Made by a program: the position numbers and the translations under genes | The notes under the pieces: model-generated | Database searches by the model: none | What the model was told of the DNA's origin: nothing | What the model saw: the letters and a program-made list of their open reading frames with translations, nothing else | Shown: in pieces, positions 17,801-27,791 of the stretch | How the letters are laid out: every line of letters starts with the position of its first letter | How positions within the stretch are numbered: the stretch's first letter is position 1 | Assembly (NCBI RefSeq): GCF_007859205.1 | Contig: NZ_VOHP01000003.1 | Location: 1-64,000 of the forward strand | Direction: 5' to 3' | Origin: Streptococcus sp. sy004 | Lineage (GTDB): Bacteria; Bacillota; Bacilli; Lactobacillales; Streptococcaceae | DNA: 64,000 nucleotides

Positions 17801-19240
17801 CTATTTAAAATATTTATTCCAATTTTTAGATAATCTCATTGCAATATTATAAGCTAAAACGCATGGAACTGCGTTACCAATAAGCTTATAAGCTGAACTT
17901 GCGCTTACTGCAACATTATTTTTTGTTTTATCTAAAATAAATTGATAGTCATTTGGGAAAGTTTGTATTCTAGCACACTCTCTTATTGTCAATCTTCTTT
18001 GATGCATTCCTAAGTCTAATTCATCAAAATTTAATCCACCATTTTCTTTACTCAATCTTCTGAATTCTATATTTCCATGATGCTCTGCTCTTATTGTTGG
18101 AGCAATATTATCAAGTTTAATCTCAGTATTACCTTGTCCTTTTGATAAATATTTTGCTTTCGAATATTTCATTTGAGATAAATCATTTGTCTTATCAGGC
18201 TCTAATAAATCGTCTAAAATTTCTCTATTTGTTACAAAATCATATAAATTATCTATACCTACATTATAATTATGCGTAGGATATGGATATGGGTCATAGT
18301 CTGGAAAAAATTGAATATTTTCTAGTGCTAAAATAGCTTCTGGTTTTAATGCACTCTTCTTAAAACCATAAAAAAACACACGTTCACGAGATTGTGGTAC
18401 CCCGTAATTAGCTGAGTGTAAAACTCTTGCAGGTAAAACTATATATCCTCCTTCAGCAGCTGTTGAAAAATCATTTTCAATTATTTCTTTTACATCTTCC
18501 AACATTACTAATCCCTTAACATTTTCAGCAATAAAGATCTTTGGTTTTACTAAATTTATAACTTCTTTCATCCAAATGTAAAGTTGTCCTCTATTTTCTA
18601 CTGTTGGTTTTTCAATCTCCCATTTACCACCATCATGGCTTTTCTCAGAATTAAAACCTTTTCGTTTACCTGCTATAGAAAAATCTTGACATGGAAACCC
18701 TCCTGTAACTACATCAATATTATTAGGAAAAATATTATTTTCTGCTTTAGCTTTTTTTACAATGTCAACTATACTTTCTACATGATAAATATCATTAGCA
18801 TTATCATATTTTTTATTAAAATATGATACCCATGCTGCTTTTGCATCTGGTCTAATATCATTTGCAAATACTGTTTCAAATCCTGTTTCTTCTAACTTAA
18901 CCCATTTTTCTGAGTCTACTTTAATCCAATTAGGATGCATAGTTTCATTAATTGACTTTTTAAAACATTCAAAACCACCCTCGAACCCTATATCCATCCC
19001 TCCACATCCACTAAATAATGAAAGTACTCTTTTCTTTTTATATGTAGCAATTTTTACAACATCTTCAATATTACATTCTAAAGTTCCACAAATATTGCTT
19101 ATAGTTTCTATTGTTACATTTTGATTATTAATGAGTTTTGAATAGGTACTTGAAGCAATTTTGGTTCTATTTCTAAATTCTTTCTTTGAAATCTTTTTTA
19201 ATATTAATAATTCCCAAAGTGGACTATAATCTATTTGCAT
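17801..19240 (-). CDS. DNA (cytosine-5) methyltransferase with N-terminal helix-turn-helix
   Basis: 479 residues from ATG 19240 (GAGGAAA upstream); a GTG at 19252 overlaps that ribosome site and is rejected. Residues about 5-65 form a Cro/CI-type helix-turn-helix (KISKKEFRNRTKIASSTYSK, then NVTIETISNICGTLECNIEDVV). The rest is a full m5C methyltransferase: motif I LFSGCGGMDIGFEGG, motif IV GGFPCQDFS with catalytic Cys184, motif VI AENVKG, motif VIII SRERVFFYG, motif IX TIRECARIQTFPNDY and motif X LIGNAVP. It should protect the host from the convergent endonuclease. HTH-fused methyltransferases such as SsoII and ScrFI types repress their own promoter, and an inverted repeat overlaps this gene's promoter, so autoregulation is likely. 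The longer stretch between motifs VIII and IX carries the unknown target specificity. Confidence 0.93.
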   Translation of the reverse strand: MQIDYSPLWELLILKKISKKEFRNRTKIASSTYSKLINNQNVTIETISNICGTLECNIEDVVKIATYKKKRVLSLFSGCGGMDIGFEGGFECFKKSINETMHPNWIKVDSEKWVKLEETGFETVFANDIRPDAKAAWVSYFNKKYDNANDIYHVESIVDIVKKAKAENNIFPNNIDVVTGGFPCQDFSIAGKRKGFNSEKSHDGGKWEIEKPTVENRGQLYIWMKEVINLVKPKIFIAENVKGLVMLEDVKEIIENDFSTAAEGGYIVLPARVLHSANYGVPQSRERVFFYGFKKSALKPEAILALENIQFFPDYDPYPYPTHNYNVGIDNLYDFVTNREILDDLLEPDKTNDLSQMKYSKAKYLSKGQGNTEIKLDNIAPTIRAEHHGNIEFRRLSKENGGLNFDELDLGMHQRRLTIRECARIQTFPNDYQFILDKTKNNVAVSASSAYKLIGNAVPCVLAYNIAMRLSKNWNKYFK

Positions 19241-19269
19241 TGTTTTCCTCACTGATTTTAGTTTTTATT

Positions 19270-19303
19270 ATTATAACATAAAAGTACTCTAAAAGGAACA
19301 CTT
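19270..19303 (-). promoter_or_regulatory. methyltransferase promoter with candidate operator
   Basis: Minus strand extended -10 TGTTATAAT (TATAAT at 19270-19275) with a weak TTCCTT at -35 (19293-19298). An inverted repeat, AAGTGTTC (19296-19303) and GAGTACTT (19282-19289) with a 6-nt centre and 6 of 8 positions symmetrical, covers the -35 and spacer. It is a plausible binding site for the protein's own helix-turn-helix. Confidence 0.55.
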
Positions 19304-19331
19304 CATTTTTTATTTTTCTTTTTAAAACTAG

Positions 19332-19365
19332 GAAAAACTCCCAACTAGAAAACTAGCTGGGAGTT
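19332..19365 (-). terminator. terminator of leuS
   Basis: Minus-strand stem ACTCCCAGCTAG / CTAGTTGGGAGT (19353-19364 and 19337-19348) followed by TTTTTCC. Confidence 0.9.
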
Positions 19366-19394
19366 GATTGTTATTATCTGCTTTCTCTACAAGA

Positions 19395-21896
19395 CTACTT
19401 CACAACGATATTAACCAACTTGTTTGGTACGGCAATAGCTTTGACGATAGTCTTACCTGCAAGAGTTTCTTGTACCTTGTCATCTGTTTGAGCTAGCTCG
19501 ATAAGGGCATCACGCTCCATGTCTTTTGCTACAATCAACTTGGTTTTTACCTTACCATTGAGTTGAACGACAATCTCAATCTCATCTTCGACTAAGTACT
19601 TGTCATCCCAAACAGGAAACGGTTCATAAGAAATAGACTGACCTGAAGACGTCAGAGCCTGCCACAACTCTTCACCCAAGTGAGGGGCAAATGGAGCAAT
19701 CAACTGCACAAAACCTTTGGCATAGTCAAGGTAGAGCTTGTCTTCCTTGTTTGCAGCATTGACAAAAATCATCATCTGAGCAATCGCCGTGTTAAATTTA
19801 AGGGTTTCAACCTGCTCGGTTACTGCTTTAACGGTTTCATGATAAACCTTGTCAAGTTTTCCATTGTTTTCAGTTGTGGTTTCCTTGGTCATAATCAAAC
19901 GATAGACACGATCAAGGAACTTACGAGCACCTTCTAACCCTTCTTCTGACCAAGCAATCGACGCATCAAGTGGTCCCATAAACATCTCATAGACACGAAG
20001 GGTGTCAGCACCATAGGCTTCAATGACATCATCTGGATTGACGACATTTTTCAAGGACTTCGACATCTTAGCTGGTGCCTGCTCTAGTGCTTCGCCAGTT
20101 TCAACATGGAAGAAGGCACCCTCGCGTTTTTCAACCTTGTCCGTAGCGACCAAGGCACCACGACCATCACGATAGCTTGTTCCCAAAATCATCCCTTGGT
20201 TAAAGAGTTTTTGGAACGGCTCTTTAGTAGGCACAACTCCCAAATCATAAAGGAATTTATGCCAGAAACGAGCATACAAGAGATGAAGGACTGCATGTTC
20301 TGCACCACCAATATAAACATCAACTGGCAACCATGCCTTGAGCAAGTCCTCGTCAGCTAGTTTGTCATTATTTTTTGGATCAATATAACGCAAATAATAC
20401 CAGCTTGAACCAGCCCACTGTGGCATGGTGTTGGTTTCACGACGACCCTTAACACCGTCTGCACGCGTCACACTCAACCAGTCAGTCAGATTGGCTAGTG
20501 GGCTTTCTCCTGTACCTGACGGTTTGATATTATCTGTTTTTGGCAAAACAAGTGGTAGTTCATCTTCTGATAGGGCAGTACTTGTCCCATCTTCCCAATG
20601 AACAATTGGAATTGGTTCACCCCAATAGCGTTGACGACTGAAGAGCCAATCACGCAAGCGATAAGTGACTTGTTTTTGACCAAGACCTTTTTCTTCCAAC
20701 CAAGTCAACATGCTATCAATCGCTGCTGCCTTATCCAATCCATTTAGGAAATCTGAATTGATATGGATACCATCTTCAGTGTAAGCTCCTTGGCTAATAT
20801 CGCCACCCTCAATCACTGGAAGGATTGGTAGGTCAAATTGATTGGCAAACTGCCAATCACGCTCATCATGGGCTGGTACCCCCATAACTGCCCCTGTTCC
20901 ATAACTAGCCAGTACATAGTCTGAAATCCAAACTGGCACTGCTTGATTATTGGCTGGGTTGATAGCATAAGCTCCTGTCCAAACACCTGTCTTATCCTTA
21001 GCAAGATCGGTACGCGCCAAGTCAGATTTTAAGCTGGCTTGATGCTTGTAGTCAGCAACCAATTCTTTTTGCTCTGGACTGGTGATGATATCTACCAATT
21101 CATGCTCTGGTGACAAGACCGCATAACTCACACCAAATAGGGTGTCAGGACGAGTTGTAAAGACGGTAAAGCTATGATCGGTGTCTTTAATCTTAAAGGT
21201 AACGTTCGCCCCTGTTGATTTCCCAATCCAGTTGCGTTGCATGTCTTTGATTGATTCTGGCCAGTCAAGGTCTTCTAAATCTTCTAACAAACGCTCCGCA
21301 TAGGCAGTGATTTTCAACATCCATTGACGCATTGGCTTACGCACCACAGGGTAGCCACCACGCTCAGAAGTGCCATCTGGCAAGACTTCTTCATTGGCAA
21401 TAGCAGTGCCTAGCTCCTCAACCCAGTTAACAGGAACTTCTGCTTCATAGGCCAAGCCTTTTTCATAAAGTTTAGTAAAAATCCACTGCGTCCACTTATA
21501 GTAGTTGGGATCAGTTGTGTTGATTTCACGCTCCCAATCGTAAGAAAAACCAAGGGCATTGATTTGACGCTTGAAGTTGGCAATATTTTGAGCGGTAAAC
21601 TCTGCTGGGTCATTTCCTGTATCCATAGCATACTGTTCAGCAGGTAAGCCAAAAGCGTCCCATCCCATAGGATGAAGCACATTATACCCCTTAGCACGTT
21701 TATAACGACTTAAAATATCCGTTGCCGTATAGCCTTCTGGATGCCCAACATGAAGCCCTGCTCCACTTGGGTACGGAAACATATCCAAGGCATAAAAATT
21801 TGGTTTATTGGGGTCATTGGTGGTCTTAAAGGTTTGGTTTTCTGCCCAAAAAGCCTGCCACTTAGGCTCGACAGATTTGTGATTGTAGTAAGACAT
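19395..21896 (-). CDS. leuS: leucyl-tRNA synthetase
   Basis: 833 residues, normal for bacterial LeuRS. The class I HIGH-type motif is [14 protein letters not shown] (about 42-55), the inserted CP1 editing domain spans roughly 225-420 ([25 protein letters not shown]), the KMSKS loop is [12 protein letters not shown], and an anticodon-binding domain ends the protein. It charges tRNA-Leu and edits misacylated products. ATG 21896 is preceded by AGGAGAAA. It is a single-gene unit. The leader is only about 60 nt, and I see no T-box. Confidence 0.98.
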   Translation of the reverse strand: MSYYNHKSVEPKWQAFWAENQTFKTTNDPNKPNFYALDMFPYPSGAGLHVGHPEGYTATDILSRYKRAKGYNVLHPMGWDAFGLPAEQYAMDTGNDPAEFTAQNIANFKRQINALGFSYDWEREINTTDPNYYKWTQWIFTKLYEKGLAYEAEVPVNWVEELGTAIANEEVLPDGTSERGGYPVVRKPMRQWMLKITAYAERLLEDLEDLDWPESIKDMQRNWIGKSTGANVTFKIKDTDHSFTVFTTRPDTLFGVSYAVLSPEHELVDIITSPEQKELVADYKHQASLKSDLARTDLAKDKTGVWTGAYAINPANNQAVPVWISDYVLASYGTGAVMGVPAHDERDWQFANQFDLPILPVIEGGDISQGAYTEDGIHINSDFLNGLDKAAAIDSMLTWLEEKGLGQKQVTYRLRDWLFSRQRYWGEPIPIVHWEDGTSTALSEDELPLVLPKTDNIKPSGTGESPLANLTDWLSVTRADGVKGRRETNTMPQWAGSSWYYLRYIDPKNNDKLADEDLLKAWLPVDVYIGGAEHAVLHLLYARFWHKFLYDLGVVPTKEPFQKLFNQGMILGTSYRDGRGALVATDKVEKREGAFFHVETGEALEQAPAKMSKSLKNVVNPDDVIEAYGADTLRVYEMFMGPLDASIAWSEEGLEGARKFLDRVYRLIMTKETTTENNGKLDKVYHETVKAVTEQVETLKFNTAIAQMMIFVNAANKEDKLYLDYAKGFVQLIAPFAPHLGEELWQALTSSGQSISYEPFPVWDDKYLVEDEIEIVVQLNGKVKTKLIVAKDMERDALIELAQTDDKVQETLAGKTIVKAIAVPNKLVNIVVK

Positions 21897-21929
21897 AAAT
21901 TTCTCCTGTGACTTGGTCTTTATCTAAAT

Positions 21930-21973
21930 AGCCCTAAACGGTCATTAGGGCTAAAATATCTTTTATTATAACA
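21930..21973 (-). promoter_or_regulatory. leuS promoter and leader hairpin
   Basis: Extended -10 TGTTATAAT (TATAAT at 21965-21970). A hairpin AGCCCTAA / TTAGGGCT (21945-21952 and 21930-21937) lies at the very start of the predicted transcript. Its role is unknown; it may simply protect the 5' end. Confidence 0.5.
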
Positions 21974-21998
21974 TGTTTTACTTGAAAAGAGTAGGGAG

Positions 21999-24266
21999 CT
22001 ATTGTAAATAATTCAGCACACGATTCCACAAGTCTTGAGCTTTCTGTGGAAGATTGGCTTCTTCAACAGCTTGGCTGATTTGTTCTTGAGCTTGCTTGGC
22101 TGAATCTCTCAAACTATCAATAATAGATTGTGAATTGCTTTCTGTTTCTGTATCAATACTGTAAACAGGCGAAATCCCATTTTGCTCATAGACATTTCTC
22201 ACACTAAAGGACGTGCCATCGGTGTAAGGTAGAATATAGCTTGCTAGATTACTGAAAATATAGGATGCCGTTCCGGCACTTGAATCGCTCAAATAATGGC
22301 TCTCATCGGTTTCACTAAAACCGACCCATTGGCTAATTACCACATCTGGTGTGTAACCAATCACCCACTGGTCACTCGCCAAGTCAGGATTGAAATCCGT
22401 TTCTGTCGTTCCTGTCTTACCAGCCAAGGTATAGCCATAAGCATTAGCATTGACTGCTGTACCATTAGAGAAGGTTCCAAGCAACATGCTAGTCATCTTA
22501 TCTGCAACTGATTTACTCATCACTCGCTTAGCACTTGGTTTATACTCTTTAAGCAACTCGCCACTGGCGGTTTCAATTCGTGTAATCAAATGAGCCTTGT
22601 TCATGACCCCATCATTAGCAAAGGCAGCATAGGCTTGAGCCATTTCTAGTGGGTTAGTGGTCACGCTACCACCAAGAGCAACTCCTAGCTCTTTCTGAGT
22701 CTGACTAAAATCAAGGCCGAACTTTTTCCCATAACTGAACATCTGATCAACTCCCAGTTGATTGGCCAAATAAACGGCTGGAATATTGTAGGAATTGGCC
22801 AGAGCTTGATACATCGGTACATCGTCACTGGTATAGCCACCATAGTTATTGGGTTGATAACCATTAAAATCTATTGGGCTATTAGGTAATTCCGTCGTCA
22901 TCGACCAACCTGTTGCTATGGCAGGACTATAAACGACCAAGGGCTTAATGGTTGAGCCAGGACTTCTTGCTGATTGAGTGGCATAGTTAAAACTCCTAAA
23001 GGTCGGATCAATTGTCGAATTAACACGACCAACTAGACCACGAACACCACCTGTTTTAGGATCAAGGGCAACACTGGCTGCTTGAGCACTACTACCATCA
23101 GCAGCCACTGGGAACAAACTCGTATTATTAAAGGTTGTTTGCATGCCCACTTGATAGTTCTGATCTAACTCAGTATAAATCTTATAGCCATTATTAACAA
23201 TATCTTCTTCTTTCAAGCCATATACTGAGATGGCTTCATTGATTACGGCATCAAAATAAGATGGGTATTGGTAATTATCAGCCTTACCTGTATAGGTATC
23301 AGCAAGGCGACTGTCCATGCCAACTTCTGCCGACTGATCTGCCACTTCCTGCCCAATCATACCAGCAGCTACCATGTTTTGTAAAACGGTGTTACGACGG
23401 TTGGTTGACCTTTCCAGAGAATAGTAGGGATTGAAAATCTCAGGCCCTTTGAGCATACCTGCCAAAGTAGCTGCTTCATCTAAGCTCAAATTGGCTGCAC
23501 TTGTGCCAAAGTACTTTTGACTGGCATCTTCAACACCCCAAACACCATTACCAAAGTAAGCATTATTCAGATACATGGTTAAGATTTCTTGCTTGGTATA
23601 TTTTTTGGTCAACTCCAAAGCTAAAAAGAACTCTCTCGCCTTACGTTTGATAGTTTGGTCTTGGGTTAGATAGGCATTTTTAGCTAGCTGTTGCGTGATG
23701 GTTGACCCACCACCTGAACGTCCCAAGGTCAATAAGGCAAGAAGGGTTCGCTTGTAGTTAATGCCATCATTCTGATAAAAACTACGGTCTTCTGTTGCAA
23801 TAACCGCATTTTCCAAATCATCAGAAATCGCATCTAACTCAACATAACTCCCCTTCTGTCCATAAAGCGTTCCTGCCTGCTCACCGTTTTTATCATAGAT
23901 AAGTGTTGTCGCTTTAAGTGCTTCTTGTAAGTCACGCACATTGGCTGTTTTAGCCAGATAAAAGAGGTAACTACCTGCCAAAAGAGCAAAACTGACCGTA
24001 AAAATCAGCAATATCTTACCTAAGCGATAACGTCGCCAAAAGCGACGAAGTGGGTGACGAGGAGATGGCATTAAACGTTTGAATCGTTTAAACCACGCTG
24101 GTTGATGCATTTCCTTTTCTTGATAAGACTGGCTACGTTGATAAGCCGAAGACGTCACATCGTTTTCTTGCTCTCTGTCTTGATAAGAAGCATCTTCAAT
24201 TTGCCTTTCTTCAATATCTGAAACTTGTTTTGTTGATTTTTTTCTAAGTAATTGCATTATTTTCAT
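21999..24266 (-). CDS. pbp2A: class A penicillin-binding protein 2A
   Basis: 755 residues. A cytoplasmic basic tail (1-85), one membrane anchor (about 88-108), a glycosyltransferase-51 domain (about 130-300; ATEDRSFYQNDGINY, GGSTITQQLAKN, NNAYFGNGVWG) and a transpeptidase domain with SPGSTIKPL (active Ser), SYN and KTGTTETD are visible. It polymerises glycan strands and cross-links peptides. Similarity over the whole length to pneumococcal PBP2a as I remember it, and the divergent pseudouridine synthase, support the name. ATG 24266 lies 6 nt after a -10 box with no ribosome site, so the transcript is probably leaderless. A second in-frame ATG at 24257 also lacks one. Confidence 0.93.
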   Translation of the reverse strand: MKIMQLLRKKSTKQVSDIEERQIEDASYQDREQENDVTSSAYQRSQSYQEKEMHQPAWFKRFKRLMPSPRHPLRRFWRRYRLGKILLIFTVSFALLAGSYLFYLAKTANVRDLQEALKATTLIYDKNGEQAGTLYGQKGSYVELDAISDDLENAVIATEDRSFYQNDGINYKRTLLALLTLGRSGGGSTITQQLAKNAYLTQDQTIKRKAREFFLALELTKKYTKQEILTMYLNNAYFGNGVWGVEDASQKYFGTSAANLSLDEAATLAGMLKGPEIFNPYYSLERSTNRRNTVLQNMVAAGMIGQEVADQSAEVGMDSRLADTYTGKADNYQYPSYFDAVINEAISVYGLKEEDIVNNGYKIYTELDQNYQVGMQTTFNNTSLFPVAADGSSAQAASVALDPKTGGVRGLVGRVNSTIDPTFRSFNYATQSARSPGSTIKPLVVYSPAIATGWSMTTELPNSPIDFNGYQPNNYGGYTSDDVPMYQALANSYNIPAVYLANQLGVDQMFSYGKKFGLDFSQTQKELGVALGGSVTTNPLEMAQAYAAFANDGVMNKAHLITRIETASGELLKEYKPSAKRVMSKSVADKMTSMLLGTFSNGTAVNANAYGYTLAGKTGTTETDFNPDLASDQWVIGYTPDVVISQWVGFSETDESHYLSDSSAGTASYIFSNLASYILPYTDGTSFSVRNVYEQNGISPVYSIDTETESNSQSIIDSLRDSAKQAQEQISQAVEEANLPQKAQDLWNRVLNYLQ

Positions 24267-24272
24267 GTTTAC

Positions 24273-24281
24273 ATTATACCA
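24273..24281 (-). promoter_or_regulatory. pbp2A extended -10 promoter, leaderless
   Basis: Minus strand TGGTATAAT (TATAAT at 24273-24278), a 6-nt gap, then ATG 24266. No good -35 is visible. Confidence 0.7.
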
Positions 24282-24345
24282 AGTTTCCTTAAAATCAGCA
24301 GAAGAAAACCATTCTGGACAAAATATAGGACGATAGGCACAATCG

Positions 24346-24354
24346 TGCTATAAT
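24346..24354 (+). promoter_or_regulatory. extended -10 promoter of the pseudouridine synthase, leaderless
   Basis: TGCTATAAT (TATAAT at 24349-24354), a 6-nt gap (AAAAAC), then ATG 24361. No Shine-Dalgarno. Confidence 0.72.
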
Positions 24355-24360
24355 AAAAAC

Positions 24361-25236
24361 ATGACATTTACAGTAACACTAACCAGTCCATTTCCCACCT
24401 GCACTGTCAAAGAATTGCTAGAGAACCATCTGCTAGTTCCACGTAAGATTCGACATTTTCTTCGCACCAAAAAGCACTTGCTTATCAATGGACAACAAAT
24501 CAACTGGCAAAGCCCTGTTCAGATGGGAGATGTGATTACATTAACATTTGATGAAGAAGATTACCCTCAAAAAAATATCCTGTTTGGAGATAAGAAATTA
24601 GTTGATTGTGTTTACCAAGATGAGCATTTGATCGTGGTCAATAAACCTGAAAAGATGAAAACCCATGCCAATCAACCTGATGAACTGGCCCTACTTAACC
24701 ATGTGTCAGCTTATGCTGGACAGACCTGTTATGTTGTTCATCGCTTAGATAGTGAAACCAGTGGACTGATTCTTTTTGCCAAAAATCCCTTTATTCTACC
24801 AATTCTCAATCAGCTCTTAGAAAAACGACAGATTTCTAGGCAATATTGGGCATTAGTTGAAGGACAATTTCCACATAAAACCATAACTTACACTGACAAA
24901 ATCGGACGTGACCGTCATGACAGGCGTAAGCGTCTAGTCGATAAAAAACATGGGCAAACAGCTAAAACCCATGTTAGCAGACTAAAACAGTTTGAAAAAA
25001 GCTGCTTAGTTAACTGCCAACTTGAATCTGGTCGTACCCACCAAATTAGAGTGCACCTTAGTCATCATGGCTTCGCCTTGGTTGGCGACCCCCTTTATGG
25101 AAAAGAAAGCAAGCGACTCATGCTACATGCCCATAAACTAGCATTTACCCACCCCCTAACCAGAGAAAAAATCACCCTAACCACCACGTCCAAAACTTTT
25201 GAAGCACATTTTAAAACGACATCAAAAAGAGAGTAG
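24361..25236 (+). CDS. RluA-family RNA pseudouridine synthase
   Basis: 291 residues. A short N-terminal S4-like part (VPRKIRHFLRTKKHLLINGQ) precedes the catalytic domain with VVHRLDSETSGLILFAKN, where the Asp of RLD is the nucleophile, and the C-terminal SGRTHQIRVHLSHHGFALVGDPLYG motif. It converts uridine to pseudouridine in rRNA or tRNA; the target site is not predictable. It is divergent from pbp2A with a 94-nt intergenic region, and both genes look leaderless. It ends in a strong terminator shared with groEL. Confidence 0.92.
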   Translation: MTFTVTLTSPFPTCTVKELLENHLLVPRKIRHFLRTKKHLLINGQQINWQSPVQMGDVITLTFDEEDYPQKNILFGDKKLVDCVYQDEHLIVVNKPEKMKTHANQPDELALLNHVSAYAGQTCYVVHRLDSETSGLILFAKNPFILPILNQLLEKRQISRQYWALVEGQFPHKTITYTDKIGRDRHDRRKRLVDKKHGQTAKTHVSRLKQFEKSCLVNCQLESGRTHQIRVHLSHHGFALVGDPLYGKESKRLMLHAHKLAFTHPLTREKITLTTTSKTFEAHFKTTSKRE

Positions 25237-25254
25237 TCAACTACTCTCTTTTAT
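25224..25254. terminator. bidirectional terminator between the RluA-like gene and groEL
   Basis: GAGAGTAGT / ACTACTCTC stem (25229-25237 and 25240-25248) with flanking A and T runs. It overlaps the stop of the plus-strand gene. Confidence 0.9.
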
Positions 25255-25260
25255 CATTTC

Positions 25261-26883
<1,623 letters not shown>

Positions 26884-26892
26884 CTACTCCTT

Positions 26893-27177
26893 TTACTCTA
26901 CAATCGCTAGAATATCTGCCTCACGAATGATGAGAAGATCCTCATCTCCATCTTTGACATCGATACCTGCCATTTGCTCAAACAAAACCACTTGACCTAC
27001 GGCTACGCTAGGAGTAACCAAGTCACCATTGATGGTGCGTGGCCCTTCTCCAACGGCTAAAATTTCGGCTTTTTTAGGTTTGTTGGTCGATTTTGTTGCC
27101 ATAACAAAGCCGCCAATCATTTCTTCTTTTTCTTCTAATACTTTTACGATAACACGATCGCCTAAGGGTTTTAACAT
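26893..27177 (-). CDS. groES: co-chaperonin GroES (Hsp10)
   Basis: 94 residues from ATG 27177 with GGAGG upstream; the frame to 27198 would run through the ribosome site and is rejected. It opens with [12 protein letters not shown] and contains the mobile-loop region [28 protein letters not shown], the [15 protein letters not shown] strand and the C-terminal EADILAIVE. It caps GroEL. It is the first gene of groESL, 15 nt before groEL. Confidence 0.97.
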   Translation of the reverse strand: MLKPLGDRVIVKVLEEKEEMIGGFVMATKSTNKPKKAEILAVGEGPRTINGDLVTPSVAVGQVVLFEQMAGIDVKDGDEDLLIIREADILAIVE

Positions 27178-27191
27178 AACTACCTCCATTT

Positions 27192-27218
27192 TTAGCACTC
27201 TTTTATATAGAGTGCTAA
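27192..27218. promoter_or_regulatory. CIRCE element (HrcA operator)
   Basis: Perfect match to the consensus: TTAGCACTC, nine bases, GAGTGCTAA. It lies in the 5' untranslated region of groES, 15 nt before the start codon. Confidence 0.97.
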
Positions 27219-27229
27219 TTGATACTTCT

Positions 27230-27257
27230 ATTTTATCACTTAGTCAGAATTAGTCAA
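27230..27257 (-). promoter_or_regulatory. groESL promoter
   Basis: Minus strand TTGACT (27252-27257), 16 nt, TAAAAT (27230-27235), with a start just upstream of the CIRCE. Confidence 0.82.
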
Positions 27258-27258
27258 G
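27242..27258. promoter_or_regulatory. CtsR-like heptad repeat
   Basis: Direct repeat AGTCAGA-ATT-AGTCAAG on the plus strand, close to the CtsR heptad consensus RGTCAAA-NAN-RGTCAAA, overlapping the groESL -35. Dual HrcA/CtsR control of groESL is known in streptococci. Confidence 0.72.
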
Positions 27259-27285
27259 AATAAAGTCTTCTTTTTTGTAACGTTT

Positions 27286-27318
27286 TCAAAAAAACGAAGA
27301 CAGCTAAATTTAGCTGCT
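27286..27318 (-). terminator. terminator of ssbB
   Basis: Minus-strand stem centred on the palindrome CAGCTAAATTTAGCTG followed by TCTTCGTTTTTTTG. Confidence 0.72.
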
Positions 27319-27326
27319 TAAATTTA

Positions 27327-27722
27327 TTAAAAAGGTAGGGGTTCTTCATCTAAAACTAAATCGGTCAAGTCATTCGATTGGTTGTTTTCACGAATAGCTC
27401 GCTGAGCACGACTCTCCAATAATTGTAAAGCTGTCACTAACACTTCTGTCATATAATGGGTAGAGCCATTTTTTTCATACTTACGGGTACGCAATTCACC
27501 ATCAACAGAAATTAAACTACCTTTATTGGCATAGCTAGCTAAGGTTTCAGCCAAGCGACCCCAAATTACTAGATTGATAAAATCAGCTTGTCGTTCCCCT
27601 TCTTGATTCTTAAATCGGCGATTGACTGCCAAACTCACTCGTGTTAGGTATTTATCTGTTGGCGTCTTAATCAATTCTGGACTAGCCGTCAAGCGCCCAA
27701 TTAAAATCACTTTATTATACAT
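27327..27722 (-). CDS. ssbB: single-stranded DNA-binding protein, SsbB type
   Basis: 131 residues. The OB fold (about 1-105) starts MYNKVILIGRLTASPEL and contains RADFINLVIWGRLAETLASYANKGSLISVDGEL-type signatures. The tail is short (QSNDLTDLVLDEEPLPF) and keeps the acidic, DLPF-like end used to recruit partners. Length and sequence fit SsbB, the competence-induced paralogue that stores incoming single strands in pneumococcus, rather than the longer housekeeping SsbA. The location beside groESL is the pneumococcal arrangement. The ribosome site is AAGGAGG, and a diverged ComX box lies 22 nt upstream. Confidence 0.88.
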   Translation of the reverse strand: MYNKVILIGRLTASPELIKTPTDKYLTRVSLAVNRRFKNQEGERQADFINLVIWGRLAETLASYANKGSLISVDGELRTRKYEKNGSTHYMTEVLVTALQLLESRAQRAIRENNQSNDLTDLVLDEEPLPF

Positions 27723-27743
27723 TTTCTTACCTCCTTATCTTAT

Positions 27744-27751
27744 TATTCGAC
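27744..27751 (-). promoter_or_regulatory. diverged ComX (SigX) cin-box of ssbB
   Basis: Minus strand GTCGAATA against the consensus TACGAATA (6 of 8), preceded by a T-rich stretch, as at late competence promoters. No sigma-A -10 or -35 pair is visible between the ytpR terminator and ssbB. Confidence 0.5.
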
Positions 27752-27758
27752 AAATATA

Positions 27759-27789
27759 ATAAAAAAGAGCAAGCTAACTTGCTCTTTAA
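27759..27789 (-). terminator. terminator of the DUF4651-trx-ytpR operon
   Basis: Minus-strand stem AAAGAGCAAG / CTTGCTCTTT (27778-27787 and 27764-27773), 4-nt loop, T-run that leads straight into the T-rich part of the ssbB promoter. Confidence 0.9.
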
Positions 27790-27791
27790 TT

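Noticed and set aside
18584-18826. 80-codon ORF opposite the methyltransferase
   Set aside because: AT-rich shadow with no start signals. It was considered as a possible C-protein or Vsr-like partner, but it has no helix-turn-helix or nuclease motif.
21897-21973. T-box riboswitch before leuS
   Set aside because: The predicted leader is only about 60 nt and lacks the T-box sequence and specifier stem; only one simple hairpin is present.
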